This document shows, piece by piece, positions 27,378-37,356 of a stretch of DNA of 64,000 nt. The notes under the pieces were generated by a model. It was given only the letters and a program-made list of their open reading frames with translations. It was not told where the DNA came from and ran no database searches. The first letter of the stretch is position 1; each line of letters begins with the position of its first letter. The position numbers were made by a program, and so were the translations under genes. The stretch covers positions 3,362,501 through 3,426,500 of the forward strand of contig NC_008027.1 in the NCBI RefSeq assembly GCF_000026105.1, written 5' to 3'. Origin of the DNA: Pseudomonas entomophila L48 (GTDB lineage Bacteria; Pseudomonadota; Gammaproteobacteria; Pseudomonadales; Pseudomonadaceae).

Positions 27378-28193
27378 TCAATAACGGCGATGAGGATCGT
27401 TGTAGGCACTCCAGTCGAAGCTGAAGTGTCCGCTGTTACTGCCTGGGTTGTAGTTTTCCATCAGCACGTTGCGTTGCACCGTATCCCAGTCCAGCGGCGT
27501 GACGGCATTGCTCGACGGAACGATGACCCGCTTGCGCTGGGTAATGGCCGACAAGTAGTACAAGTCCACCCGCGAGCCCACTGCCTGGGTTTTGCTGTAG
27601 GCGAAGGCATTGGCATTCTGCCGCCCTGCCGAGGTGGCGTTGTGCGCATACACCAGCACGACCTGGTAAATGACGAACGTCCCTGGCCCCTTCATCTCGG
27701 TGGTATCGGTGAACGACTGCGTGGTGGACCAGGACTCGCTGCGGGTAAACCCGGTGGAAATCTCCGAACCCACGTTGACGATATCTATGTTGGCGCCAAC
27801 GCTGTACTTGGCGTTGACACTGGTCTCGAAGGAACGGGTATGCCCCTTGGTCAGCTGATAGCTGAGGGTGGTCGTCACATTCTGTGGAATGGAGATGGTT
27901 TCCACATACTGTAGGTAGGCAAACACCGGGCGGGTATAAGTGCCCCAGTTCTGCTTGCCGATGTAGATATCGCCATAGACAGTGATACCGTCCACCCAGC
28001 AACCTTGCTTGGGTGAGCTGTAGTCCAGCAAATAACCATCGATCGCAAAGTCGCCCTTCTTGGTCGGGTACTGGTCGAAGCGGCCAGACAGGTTGGAAGT
28101 CAACGCGGCCCGCGTACTTGCGGCCTCCTTGCTCACCTCGTCCAGTTCGATCGAATGGCTTTGAGGCTGGCCCAGCTCTTCCTTGATCGTCAT
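27378..28193 (-). CDS. mnl: Monalysin, aerolysin-like beta-pore-forming toxin
   Basis: A 271-aa pro-toxin that, from memory, is identical or nearly so to P. entomophila monalysin. The start MTIKEELGQPQ follows GAGGGAAGGACG directly. Residues 1 to about 35 form the removable propeptide. Residues about 100-170 alternate polar and hydrophobic (NVTTTLSYQLTKGHTRSFET and STTQSFTDTTEM), as expected of a membrane-inserting beta-hairpin. There is no Sec signal peptide. Established knowledge: the pro-form is cleaved by the secreted protease AprA. It oligomerises, damages Drosophila gut, and is controlled by GacS/GacA and Pvf. The GGA-containing ribosome-binding site is a plausible RsmA target. It is AT-richer than flanking core genes. 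Confidence 0.95.
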   Translation of the reverse strand: MTIKEELGQPQSHSIELDEVSKEAASTRAALTSNLSGRFDQYPTKKGDFAIDGYLLDYSSPKQGCWVDGITVYGDIYIGKQNWGTYTRPVFAYLQYVETISIPQNVTTTLSYQLTKGHTRSFETSVNAKYSVGANIDIVNVGSEISTGFTRSESWSTTQSFTDTTEMKGPGTFVIYQVVLVYAHNATSAGRQNANAFAYSKTQAVGSRVDLYYLSAITQRKRVIVPSSNAVTPLDWDTVQRNVLMENYNPGSNSGHFSFDWSAYNDPHRRY

Positions 28194-28613
28194 CGTCCTT
28201 CCCTCGTTGCATGAGTTCAAAGTGCCAGATGGCGCTGCGAAGTATCGAAGGTTGCACAGGATGCTCAAGGCCGATTTACCGCGTCGCTGGAGCAGCGATT
28301 GACGCCCACGCGCGTAAGCGCACTGCCCGTACTTATTTGATTCAACGACTTGCAACGCGCGCCTGAGGCCCACCTTGTAAGATTTGGCAACACTCCCAGG
28401 TCGCCATATACCCAACTCCCAGAAACTGAACGTAATGGATGCTGTCTGTTTGCCATCGATAACGACTGAGGTCGCCCGGTTCGACGTGCGGGCCGGGTAG
28501 GATCAACGTCGCGGGCCCCTTCCATAACGGCCCCGATTTCCCGGTTTACCCGCGCGCGCATCCTCTGTACAGAGGCCGCAGCTATCACTTTTCAAGGCTG
28601 AAAGAGCAAAACC
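28194..28613. other. Divergent promoter region, mnl and META lipoprotein
   Basis: 420 bp without a supported gene, holding the 5' regions of monalysin (minus) and the META/DUF4377 lipoprotein (plus). It does not contain the 19-bp element found before the four repeat-protein genes. Confidence 0.6.
28240..28268 (-). promoter_or_regulatory. Candidate mnl promoter
   Basis: On the minus strand TTGAGC (28268-28263) and ATACTT (28245-28240) are spaced by 17 nt. The extended -10 CGATACTT resembles the stationary-phase sigma-S form CTATACTT. It lies about 45 bp upstream of the mnl start. Confidence 0.3.
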
Positions 28614-29429
28614 ATGAAACACAACATTCTCCTTGTTGCCGTCTGTGCAGCCCTGCTTCAAGCCTGCACCCCGGCTTCCACTTCCCATGAAGGGTCGCCT
28701 TCCATGCCCGCCACTTCCTCGTCTGTCGCAGCCCAGCCAGCACTCTCGGCCTACTACTGGAACCTGGCTTCCGCCAAGGATGCTTCCGGCAACCCCATCG
28801 CCAGCCTGGACAATGGCGTCGAACGCAAGCTGCGGCTGAACTTCTTCGACAGGAAACTGAACATCAGCGGCGGCTGCAACGCGCAGTTCGGGGGCTACAG
28901 CTATCAGGACGGTGTACTGAAGGTACAGCCACTCGCCTCGACCCTGATGGCGTGCGACAAGCGCTTGATGGACCTGGATGCCCAGGTCGGCCGCCTGTTC
29001 AAAGGCGACCTGCGCACGGTCATCACCACGACCGGCCCGGAGCCAGAGCTGCTGCTGACTGCCCAGGACGGTTCGGTGCTGAAGTTCCACGGCGAAGCCA
29101 CCCCAGAGACCCGCTACGGCAGCAAGGGCGAGATCAAATTCCTCGAGGTGGCCGCCAAGACCGTCAAATGCAGCCACCCGCTGATCCCGAACTACCAGTG
29201 CCTGCAAGTACGCGAGCGCCGTTATGACGACGCCGGCCTGCAACTACCAACCGAGGGTGCCTGGCAACCGCTGTACCAGTCCATCGAGGGCTATGAGCAC
29301 CATGATGGCGTACGTACCGTGCTGCGAGTGAAGCAGTACGCGTGGAAGAACCCGCCCGCCGACGCGCCGTCGCACGTCTATGTGCTGGACCTAGTGGTCG
29401 AGCAGGATGCTTCTGGCAAAGGCGAGTAA
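28614..29429 (+). CDS. META and DUF4377 domain lipoprotein
   Basis: A 271-aa outer-envelope lipoprotein. The lipobox LLQAC lies at residues 14-18. A META/HslJ-like domain at about 45-165 contains RLNFFDRKLNISGGCNAQFGG, LASTLMACDKRLMDLD and LLLTAQDGSVLKFHG. A DUF4377 domain at about 170-271 contains TVKCSHPLIPNYQCLQVRER and YEHHDGVRTVLRVKQYAW. META proteins are linked to stress tolerance and envelope maintenance; the exact role is unknown. It is divergent from monalysin. Confidence 0.9.
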   Translation: MKHNILLVAVCAALLQACTPASTSHEGSPSMPATSSSVAAQPALSAYYWNLASAKDASGNPIASLDNGVERKLRLNFFDRKLNISGGCNAQFGGYSYQDGVLKVQPLASTLMACDKRLMDLDAQVGRLFKGDLRTVITTTGPEPELLLTAQDGSVLKFHGEATPETRYGSKGEIKFLEVAAKTVKCSHPLIPNYQCLQVRERRYDDAGLQLPTEGAWQPLYQSIEGYEHHDGVRTVLRVKQYAWKNPPADAPSHVYVLDLVVEQDASGKGE

Positions 29430-29490
29430 GCGCACCGTTGGTTGCAGGCCGATAGCAATCTGCCTGCAACCTGATAATCATGCCGAGCAG

Positions 29491-29688
29491 TCATCCAATC
29501 TGCCCATGCGGTCGATGCCTGTGATGAAAGAGCATGGGATCAGCCGTCAGTCCCCATACAACTGTCTTCATACCTATGCGACAATGCGCGCAATGTTCGG
29601 CCTCAACCCCCGCATTTTTCGCCCAACAGCTCGGGCACTGCGTGCAAATGCGCTCATCGGCGTATGCACGCTGGATCAACTCGTCCAA
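29491..29688 (-). CDS. Possible small zinc-ribbon protein (65 aa)
   Basis: A minus-strand ORF whose middle reads ICTQCPSCWAKNAGVEAEHC followed by AHC, i.e. CxxCPxC ... CxxC spacing typical of a zinc ribbon. The only nearby start codon in frame is TTG 29688, with no clear ribosome-binding site. The frame stays open upstream and includes two more Cys (SCSC), so the true start may lie earlier. It is located between the META lipoprotein and ybiT. The cysteine pattern argues for a real gene; start and expression are uncertain. Confidence 0.4.
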   Translation of the reverse strand: MDELIQRAYADERICTQCPSCWAKNAGVEAEHCAHCRIGMKTVVWGLTADPMLFHHRHRPHGQIG

Positions 29689-29767
29689 CGACTGGCAGGA
29701 GCACGAAAAGCTCCAGATTGGTCCGTAGCTGCTAAGACGCCACGTAAGTTATTGATAGGTAAGCGCA

Positions 29768-31354
<1,587 letters not shown>

Positions 31355-31424
31355 CTCATTGCCAACTCAGCTGTTGCCAGCTGCTTTCCAATGAGAAGTA
31401 GAGCCGACAGTCGAAAAAGCCGCG

Positions 31425-31466
31425 CCCGACTCTTATAGCTCCCTGTAGGAGTCGGGTTGTTCTGTT
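31425..31466. terminator. Bidirectional terminator between ybiT and 845-aa gene
   Basis: CCCGACTC (31425-31432) pairs with GAGTCGGG (31449-31456). Rightward it is followed by TTGTTCTGTT, and leftward by CGCGGCTTTTTCG. It therefore suits both the ybiT transcript and the convergent repeat-protein gene. Confidence 0.65.
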
Positions 31467-31559
31467 CACGCTTTGCCGGAAGCCTTCATGACTATCCGGG
31501 TCAACCTGCTTCAGTGCGTGGGCTCAAGTTCAGTAGCAAAGCCTTAGACCGCCCACTCA

Positions 31560-34097
31560 CTAAACCTTACCGTACACAAAATACTTATCTGCAGAGCCAT
31601 CACACTCAACAAGGAGGACGAATTCCCCAGCACACGCCTGCGTCTTGGTAATCATCCAGGTAGTTGAGCGCCTTATTGGTACGGGCTCCCCAAATGGTGG
31701 ATTACAATCTATTTTCACACCCTCGCCTAACCTGTGCACACTTAACGTCACCGTGAGATCAAGCTCAAATAAGGGGCTGGAAGGTGACACATCCAAACCG
31801 ACTACCGCGAACCCGCTGGAAGCATCAATAGGATTGGGGTGCAGCGGCACCTCTTGGGCAAAAGAATTTGGAATCAAAGCAGCCTTCCCCACATCAAGAG
31901 GGGGCGTCGAATCTCCGAAATTAAACGTCAGTCCGAACACCCCTTTTGCGTCTGACTGACCATTGATTTCCCACGAGAAAACACCTGGCAAGACGAAATG
32001 CTCGACACCATAATCCGGCTCCATCACTACATCACTTTCCTTCAAATGGGACAGCTCGACAAACTCCACCCACGCAGTGATTTTGTCATGCCCCCATAAA
32101 GGGCTGCTCGCTTTCGCCAACATACTTGCGAGCCTAGTTTGCCCACCCCAGAACACCCCCTTGTTATTCCAACCGACAGCCAGATCAAGTTCATCGGTCA
32201 AGTCCAGGGATAAAAGTATTGCTTCGCTCAAGACAATCTCGTTCGAAAAACCATCCATACAGATTCTCAAAGTGAAACTACCGCTGACGTCTGCCCCCCT
32301 CAGCGTCCAGCTCAAGCCTTGCTCAGTCATGTCTTGCTTGTGGTTTTCCCCATAACCTGGGTTTGCGGGTACCTGCTCCTCATCCAAGGTCCCACCGTCA
32401 AAGGTAATCCAGCCCTTGAGCGGGGTTCTCCCCAGCCCACTGTGCTCTCTGGGCACAAGCTTGATGCAGAGCGGCTTCCCCCGGCGCAGAACCAGTGCTT
32501 TGGCGCCGAACGGCTCCTCATCGTCATTGATGAACACCTGCGCTTCGTTGCCCAGCTCACGGGACAGTGCCAGCGCCTTTGGCAGCATCAACCCGTTTGT
32601 GAAGCCGGGCATCTTGATCGTCAAGCCAAACTGACCACTGTTTCCGCTATCCGCGGCCTTGAGACACCATGCGACCCCCGCATTCGTAACCCCCTCTCTC
32701 TTCGTGCCATATGTTGGCGTAGACGGCATCTGACCCTGCGAGAACTGCTCTTCGATTTGTTCGAAGTACAGGGTGGCGGCAAGCTCCATAAGCCCCAGCG
32801 GGCTGTCGGCCTTCGGTACGATGCGCACCTCTATCTCGTCACCTCGGTGGAAGATCGGCGGCAGGCCGCCAACAGACTCCTTGGGCGTCATCTCGGCCTC
32901 TTCAGCCAGGTTGGCCGACATCTGCACCCCAGGTTGCTTAAACAGTAGGCTCTCGCCCAACTGCAACGACCTTACATATAGGTTGAATAGCCCGCTCTTA
33001 TCGCCACCGGTGATGTCCCAGGTAAGCCCCTCCGGTGGCATCTCCCGTGGGCCCGTGGGACTGAACTCGATGCCCAGCTCGCCGCTGCCGTCCAACCAAT
33101 CCAGTGAGAGGCTGTCGCCAAGAAAGAAATCGCCATCAGGGGTCAGCATCAGCTGGTAATCACCACCACGAACCAAGCGCATGCCCTGAGAAGTGAACTC
33201 GATAACCTCCCCATCCTTTTCCCGCAAGACCACCTTCAGTTGTTCATGCCAGGGAGCCTCGACATAGGCCCGGAGACTTCGATCTCGCCAAGTGTTGTGC
33301 CCCAATGCGTCTTCGCAGGTGGCCTTGATCGTTATATGGTCTTCAACGATGTCATCTTTCGAGGGCGTGTACTCAAACTTCGACTTGCCCTCCACATCGG
33401 TCTCGATGACCCGGGGCACCTGCTCTGCAACCGTCCACGTCACCCTGGCACCCTGAATGGGGCGCTCGACGTCGAAGACGCTTTTCACCGTGGCGGTCAA
33501 GGTTGTGGGTTTCCCACCCTCGGCAATTGGGACCGTGCCGTCCCAGTCCAGGTCGGTGACAATGCCGTACCAGTGATCGCCCACGTGCGCGCTGATCGGA
33601 TACATGGGCGCCTGCCAGTAGCTGCCCAGGCCCAGCGTCACATCGCCGGACAGCACGGCATCGCCAGGCGTCGACGTCAGCGCCCACTCGGCCCCCGTGG
33701 CAGATAGAACGTGATAGCTGGCTTCCTCATCGACAGTGTCGGTGACGAATGCAGGCTCGGCGCTCAAACCGTAGAGGCTAGGCGCAGTGCCGTCAGCGCC
33801 CATCCAGCGCAGGCTGAGTTTCTGCTCTAACCAAGTGCTGCCATCTGGTGCCTTGACCTCAAGGCGATGCCTGGCGCCGTGACACAGCTTGAACGGCGGT
33901 GAATCCAGGGAAAAATCATTGTCCGAATTGCCGTCGGGTGAAAGCACGATCAAGCACAATGACGTTTCGGTCGCCTTGAGGGGGGCTTTGGCGGATTCCC
34001 TGGTGAATACCTCGGCGATGAATTTGATGAGTGCGCAGACCATCACCCTGAGGGTCGAGAACAACGTTGAAGCTCGAGAAGTTTCGCGTCTGGGCAT
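31560..34097 (-). CDS. Beta-sandwich repeat protein of unknown family (845 aa)
   Basis: Not recognised. The N-terminal about 100 residues are roughly four-fifths identical to the 865-aa neighbour (MPRRETSR, SPDGNSDNDF, SPPFKLCHGARHRLEV). Residues 12-30 are a weak hydrophobic helix (STLRVMVCALIKFIAEVF), not a convincing signal peptide. About 190-270 looks like an invasin-type Ig fold (TLTATVKSVFDVERPIQGA, TDVEGKSKFEYTP). From about 280 onward there are roughly 110-125-residue repeats with signature RIVPKADSPLGLMELAATLYF, then PSTPTYG, then GVAW and SGQFGLTIKMPGF. The C-terminus differs from the paralogue. GGAG lies 6 nt before the ATG. The shared 19-bp element is 64 bp upstream. Base composition is lower in GC than flanking core genes. 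Confidence 0.85.
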   Translation of the reverse strand: MPRRETSRASTLFSTLRVMVCALIKFIAEVFTRESAKAPLKATETSLCLIVLSPDGNSDNDFSLDSPPFKLCHGARHRLEVKAPDGSTWLEQKLSLRWMGADGTAPSLYGLSAEPAFVTDTVDEEASYHVLSATGAEWALTSTPGDAVLSGDVTLGLGSYWQAPMYPISAHVGDHWYGIVTDLDWDGTVPIAEGGKPTTLTATVKSVFDVERPIQGARVTWTVAEQVPRVIETDVEGKSKFEYTPSKDDIVEDHITIKATCEDALGHNTWRDRSLRAYVEAPWHEQLKVVLREKDGEVIEFTSQGMRLVRGGDYQLMLTPDGDFFLGDSLSLDWLDGSGELGIEFSPTGPREMPPEGLTWDITGGDKSGLFNLYVRSLQLGESLLFKQPGVQMSANLAEEAEMTPKESVGGLPPIFHRGDEIEVRIVPKADSPLGLMELAATLYFEQIEEQFSQGQMPSTPTYGTKREGVTNAGVAWCLKAADSGNSGQFGLTIKMPGFTNGLMLPKALALSRELGNEAQVFINDDEEPFGAKALVLRRGKPLCIKLVPREHSGLGRTPLKGWITFDGGTLDEEQVPANPGYGENHKQDMTEQGLSWTLRGADVSGSFTLRICMDGFSNEIVLSEAILLSLDLTDELDLAVGWNNKGVFWGGQTRLASMLAKASSPLWGHDKITAWVEFVELSHLKESDVVMEPDYGVEHFVLPGVFSWEINGQSDAKGVFGLTFNFGDSTPPLDVGKAALIPNSFAQEVPLHPNPIDASSGFAVVGLDVSPSSPLFELDLTVTLSVHRLGEGVKIDCNPPFGEPVPIRRSTTWMITKTQACAGEFVLLVECDGSADKYFVYGKV

Positions 34098-34160
34098 GGC
34101 GGTCTCCGGTGTGCGTCTGCACGGTGCCCGAAGACCTTAGTGGGCTTGGCAATCAGGCGA

Positions 34161-34179
34161 AACTGGCAAAAATATCAGG
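34161..34179 (-). promoter_or_regulatory. Shared 19-bp upstream element, copy B
   Basis: Plus-strand AACTGGCAAAAATATCAGG, 64 bp upstream of the 845-aa gene start at 34097. It belongs to the four-member set with 4513, 7537 and 37117. Confidence 0.7.
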
Positions 34180-34304
34180 GGCACAGCCCATGAAGCGCGC
34201 TGTCGCCAGGGCGCAGGGGCAGCCAACAGCTGATTGCAACGGCTGTTCACCGGCAAAGCTGGCGCTCATGGAGCCACTCATTCCCATTGATTTTCCGGGC
34301 CCCC

Positions 34305-34320
34305 TGTGGGAGCGGCTTTG
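34305..34320. repeat. REP half-site remnant
   Basis: TGTGGGAGCGGCTTTG is the outer half of a REP arm without its palindromic partner. It lies exactly where the homologous copy upstream of the 865-aa gene has a full REP pair. The remaining 34321-34455 shows no gene. Confidence 0.7.
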
Positions 34321-34455
34321 AACTGGTCAGGTGTCCAAAATCATCAGGCCTGCTCAGCTTGCCTGCAAAGGGAATGCCCCAACAGCCATGAGGCAACGCA
34401 TGTTCATATGAAACCCTGGTCAATTTGATAGGTATGCCCCCTGCGTCGAACATCG

Positions 34456-37053
34456 TCATAATTCAGTCACCACATTGATGACTTTCGGTGTAGCAAAACC
34501 CTCCACCCATATTTCCAGCGTATAAGCTCCCGGATATTTATCACTGCCAATGTGCCAAGCTATACCGCCTGGATCCATGAATTTCATTGTTCCGAATTCC
34601 GGCAAGACACCTATCCCCCCACCGCCCTCGATGAGATTCACCCAGCCGCGGAGCCGCGTTCTTCCCAGCGGGCTTTCCGGGTGCTTATCGGGTTTCATCA
34701 CTAGGACTTCGGTTAATACATTGACCTTCAATCTCATCACGCGATCAAAATACACCTCATTGATGTACATATTGATTTCGTCACCCAGGTTTCGTGACAT
34801 CAAGTAACCTGTTTCCATATCCAATGACTCCGTGAAACCGGGTATCTCCACGCGCAAGCCGAATTCGCCGCGACTCTCCCTTGGCACGATCGCCCAAGTG
34901 ACGCCACTGTTCGGTGTCACGGGTTCTGGTTGCCCATAACCCGGTGTCGCGGGCAGGTACGTTTCCGACAACTGCGCCTCCTTCTGATTGAATTTCAACG
35001 TCGCAGAAAGCCCCGCCAGGCCCAGTGGGCTATCCGTCTTCGGCACGAAGCGCACGCTCTTTCTCACTCCGACTTGGAAAATAGGTGCAACCCGCTCACT
35101 TGCCCTCTCGATAATCAGATCACCTTCGTCAATCAAGTGCTGTGACAGCAGCACCACCTTTGTCAACACGGTCGGTCCGCTGAACCCTTCGACATGGATC
35201 TGCAGCTTCAAACTGCCACTGACGTCCCCCCCCGTCAGTGTCCAACTCAAGACCCCCTCGACCATTGCCCGCATGTCCTTATAGTCCGGCACCGCAGGTA
35301 CCTGCCCCTCACTCAGCCCCTCACTCTCAAACGTCAGGCAACCCTTGAGCGGGGTTCTTCCCAGCCCGCTGTGCGCTTGCGGCACCAATCTGATGGTGAG
35401 CGGTTTGTTTCGCCGCAAAACCAGCACATTGCCGTCCAGCGGTACATCGCTGTCATCGATGAACACCTGCGCCTCTTCGCTCAACACGTCGGACAGCGCC
35501 AACGCCTTGTCCAGCTTCAGCGCGGTGCGGAAACCGGGCATCCTGACTTCCAGGCCAAACTGACCGCTGTTGCCATCGCCCGAATCTCGAGGGCGGAGCA
35601 CCCACTCGACGCCAGCCGCCGTCACCGTTTCACTCTCCGTGCCATAGTCTGGGGTGGACTGCACCTGGCGTTGCGGGAATTGCGCTTCGAGTTCCTGAAA
35701 ATGCAACGTGGCGGCAAGCTCCATCTCTCCCAGCGGGCTCCCCGCCTTCGGCACGATGCGTACAGCCTTGCCTATGCCCCGGTGGAAGATCGGAGGTCTC
35801 TCTTTCACCTCGATTGTGACCTCCAGATCCGCTTCGTCTGCCAGGTTGCCCGACATCTGCACCCCTGTTAGCAGAAAAGGCATCTGCACAGCAGACATTG
35901 CAACCAACAGGTTGAACTGCCCGCTTTCACCACCGCCCCGAACGTCCCAGCCAAGCCCCGCCTCGGGCAACGGCCTCCCGTGTTCGGGCTCACCGGTGGA
36001 GGGGAACAGTTCAATCCCCAACTGCCCCCACTCCCCTGGCCACAGCAGCTTGGTCGGTTGGCCGATAAAAGAACTGCCCGCCTCGGGTACCAGGGTCAAC
36101 GTGTGACGACCGCCCTGGGTCAACCTCGCCCCCAACACGCTGAATGGGATGAGCGTACCTTCATCGTCGCGAAGCTCCACCTTCAGTTGAGCTGGCCATG
36201 CATTGCTGGCAAAGGCAGGCAGTGCCAGCGGTTCACTTTCGCTGGTCTTATCCAAGTCATCTTTGCAAAATGCGCTGAAGGTCACTCGGTTATCAGCCCC
36301 TATCTCCCCAGCCAAGGGCGTATATGACAAGCACGCCTTCCCGTCCTCCCCGGTCAGCACGGGCTCTCCATAGTCGGCGCCGTTGAGCTTGAAACTCACC
36401 CGTTTCCCCGACATGACACGGGCATCGTCAAAAGGGCTGCTCACGGTAGCCGTCAGGAGCGTGGAGGTGGGAGGATCGACAATCGGTACCACCTCATTCC
36501 ATGTCAGCTCGGTGACTACAAAATGGAAATCGCCCACATCCATCGAGAATTTGTACTTGGGGGCCTTCCAGTAGCTGCCCAGGGCCAGCAGTAGATTGTG
36601 ACCGGACTGCGCCACTCCTCCCTTCGCGCTCAGCTCCCAGTTCGCGCCGGTTTCGCTGGACAAGCACAGGTAACTCGCTTCGTCCTCGGGCGGCAATGTG
36701 CTGTCAAATTTGAAGGGAGGTATCGCGCTCAGGCCGTAGGTCTCTGGCCGCCCCACTTCCCAGTGCACGCTCAATTTTTGACCGACCCATGTACTGCCAT
36801 CCGGAGCCCTGACCTCCAAACGATGCCTGGCGCCGTGACACAGTTTGAACGGCGGTGAATCCTGGGGAAAATCGTTGTCCGAATTGCCGTCGGGCGAAAG
36901 CACGATCAAGCGCAATGGCGTTTCGGCCGCCTTGGAGGGGGCTGTGGCGGTTTCCCGGGTGAATAGCTCGGCGATGAGCTTGATGAGTGCGCAGACCATC
37001 ACCTTGAGGGGCGAGAACAACGTTGAGACTCGAGAGGTTTCGCGTCTGGGCAT
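34456..37053 (-). CDS. Beta-sandwich repeat protein of unknown family (865 aa)
   Basis: Tandem paralogue of the 845-aa protein, with the same N-terminal block, the same GGAG/ATG context and the same 19-bp element 64 bp upstream. It contains more copies of the repeat: VRIVPKAGSPLGEMELAATL, IRLVPQAHSGLGRTPLKGCL, VRFVPKTDSPLGLAGLSATL and VMKPDKHPESPLGRTRLRGW. Each is followed by a PxYG/PxFG turn and a G-FGL/F-L-I-PGF strand pair, the last copies forming the C-terminus. Only scattered cysteines and no catalytic motif are visible. It is predicted as an all-beta rod. Surface or secreted display is inference; there is no classical signal peptide. I cannot name a family. Confidence 0.85.
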   Translation of the reverse strand: MPRRETSRVSTLFSPLKVMVCALIKLIAELFTRETATAPSKAAETPLRLIVLSPDGNSDNDFPQDSPPFKLCHGARHRLEVRAPDGSTWVGQKLSVHWEVGRPETYGLSAIPPFKFDSTLPPEDEASYLCLSSETGANWELSAKGGVAQSGHNLLLALGSYWKAPKYKFSMDVGDFHFVVTELTWNEVVPIVDPPTSTLLTATVSSPFDDARVMSGKRVSFKLNGADYGEPVLTGEDGKACLSYTPLAGEIGADNRVTFSAFCKDDLDKTSESEPLALPAFASNAWPAQLKVELRDDEGTLIPFSVLGARLTQGGRHTLTLVPEAGSSFIGQPTKLLWPGEWGQLGIELFPSTGEPEHGRPLPEAGLGWDVRGGGESGQFNLLVAMSAVQMPFLLTGVQMSGNLADEADLEVTIEVKERPPIFHRGIGKAVRIVPKAGSPLGEMELAATLHFQELEAQFPQRQVQSTPDYGTESETVTAAGVEWVLRPRDSGDGNSGQFGLEVRMPGFRTALKLDKALALSDVLSEEAQVFIDDSDVPLDGNVLVLRRNKPLTIRLVPQAHSGLGRTPLKGCLTFESEGLSEGQVPAVPDYKDMRAMVEGVLSWTLTGGDVSGSLKLQIHVEGFSGPTVLTKVVLLSQHLIDEGDLIIERASERVAPIFQVGVRKSVRFVPKTDSPLGLAGLSATLKFNQKEAQLSETYLPATPGYGQPEPVTPNSGVTWAIVPRESRGEFGLRVEIPGFTESLDMETGYLMSRNLGDEINMYINEVYFDRVMRLKVNVLTEVLVMKPDKHPESPLGRTRLRGWVNLIEGGGGIGVLPEFGTMKFMDPGGIAWHIGSDKYPGAYTLEIWVEGFATPKVINVVTEL

Positions 37054-37116
37054 GGCGGTCTCCGGTGTGCGTCTGCACGGTTCCCGAAGACCTTAGTGAG
37101 CTTGGCAATCAGGCGA

Positions 37117-37135
37117 AACTGGCAAAAATACCAGG
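37117..37135 (-). promoter_or_regulatory. Shared 19-bp upstream element, copy C
   Basis: Plus-strand AACTGGCAAAAATACCAGG, 64 bp upstream of the 865-aa gene start at 37053. Confidence 0.7.
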
Positions 37136-37245
37136 GACACAGCCCATGAAACCCGCGCTGTCGCCGGTGCGAAGGGGCAGCCAACAGCTAATTGCAAAAC
37201 CGGCTCTCATGGAGCGACTCATACCCATTGATCTGGCAGGCCCTC

Positions 37246-37329
37246 TGTAGGAGCGGCTTTAGCCGCGATCACCCGCGAAGCGGGTAGCAGGCACCGCGTT
37301 GCCTGCATCGCGGCTACAGCCGCTCCTAC
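37246..37329. repeat. REP inverted pair
   Basis: TGTAGGAGCGGCTTTAGCCGCGATC and the complementary ATCGCGGCTACAGCCGCTCCTA flank an internal CACCCGCGAAGCGGGT hairpin. It lies between the 865-aa gene promoter and the end of the haemagglutinin-like gene. Confidence 0.9.
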
Positions 37330-37356
37330 GCTCCCGGCGCGACAGGAACGGTGTCA

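Larger units (their letters stand above)
34098..34320. repeat. Duplicated 5' region, copy 1 (with copy 2 at 37054-37261)
   Basis: The about 220 bp upstream of the 845-aa gene align closely with the 208 bp upstream of the 865-aa gene. Shared blocks include GGCAATCAGGCGAAACTGGC and AGGGGCAGCCAACAGCT. The similarity stops inside a REP arm (GAGCGGCTTT). The duplication therefore included promoter and 5' region, and its edge coincides with a REP. Confidence 0.85.
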
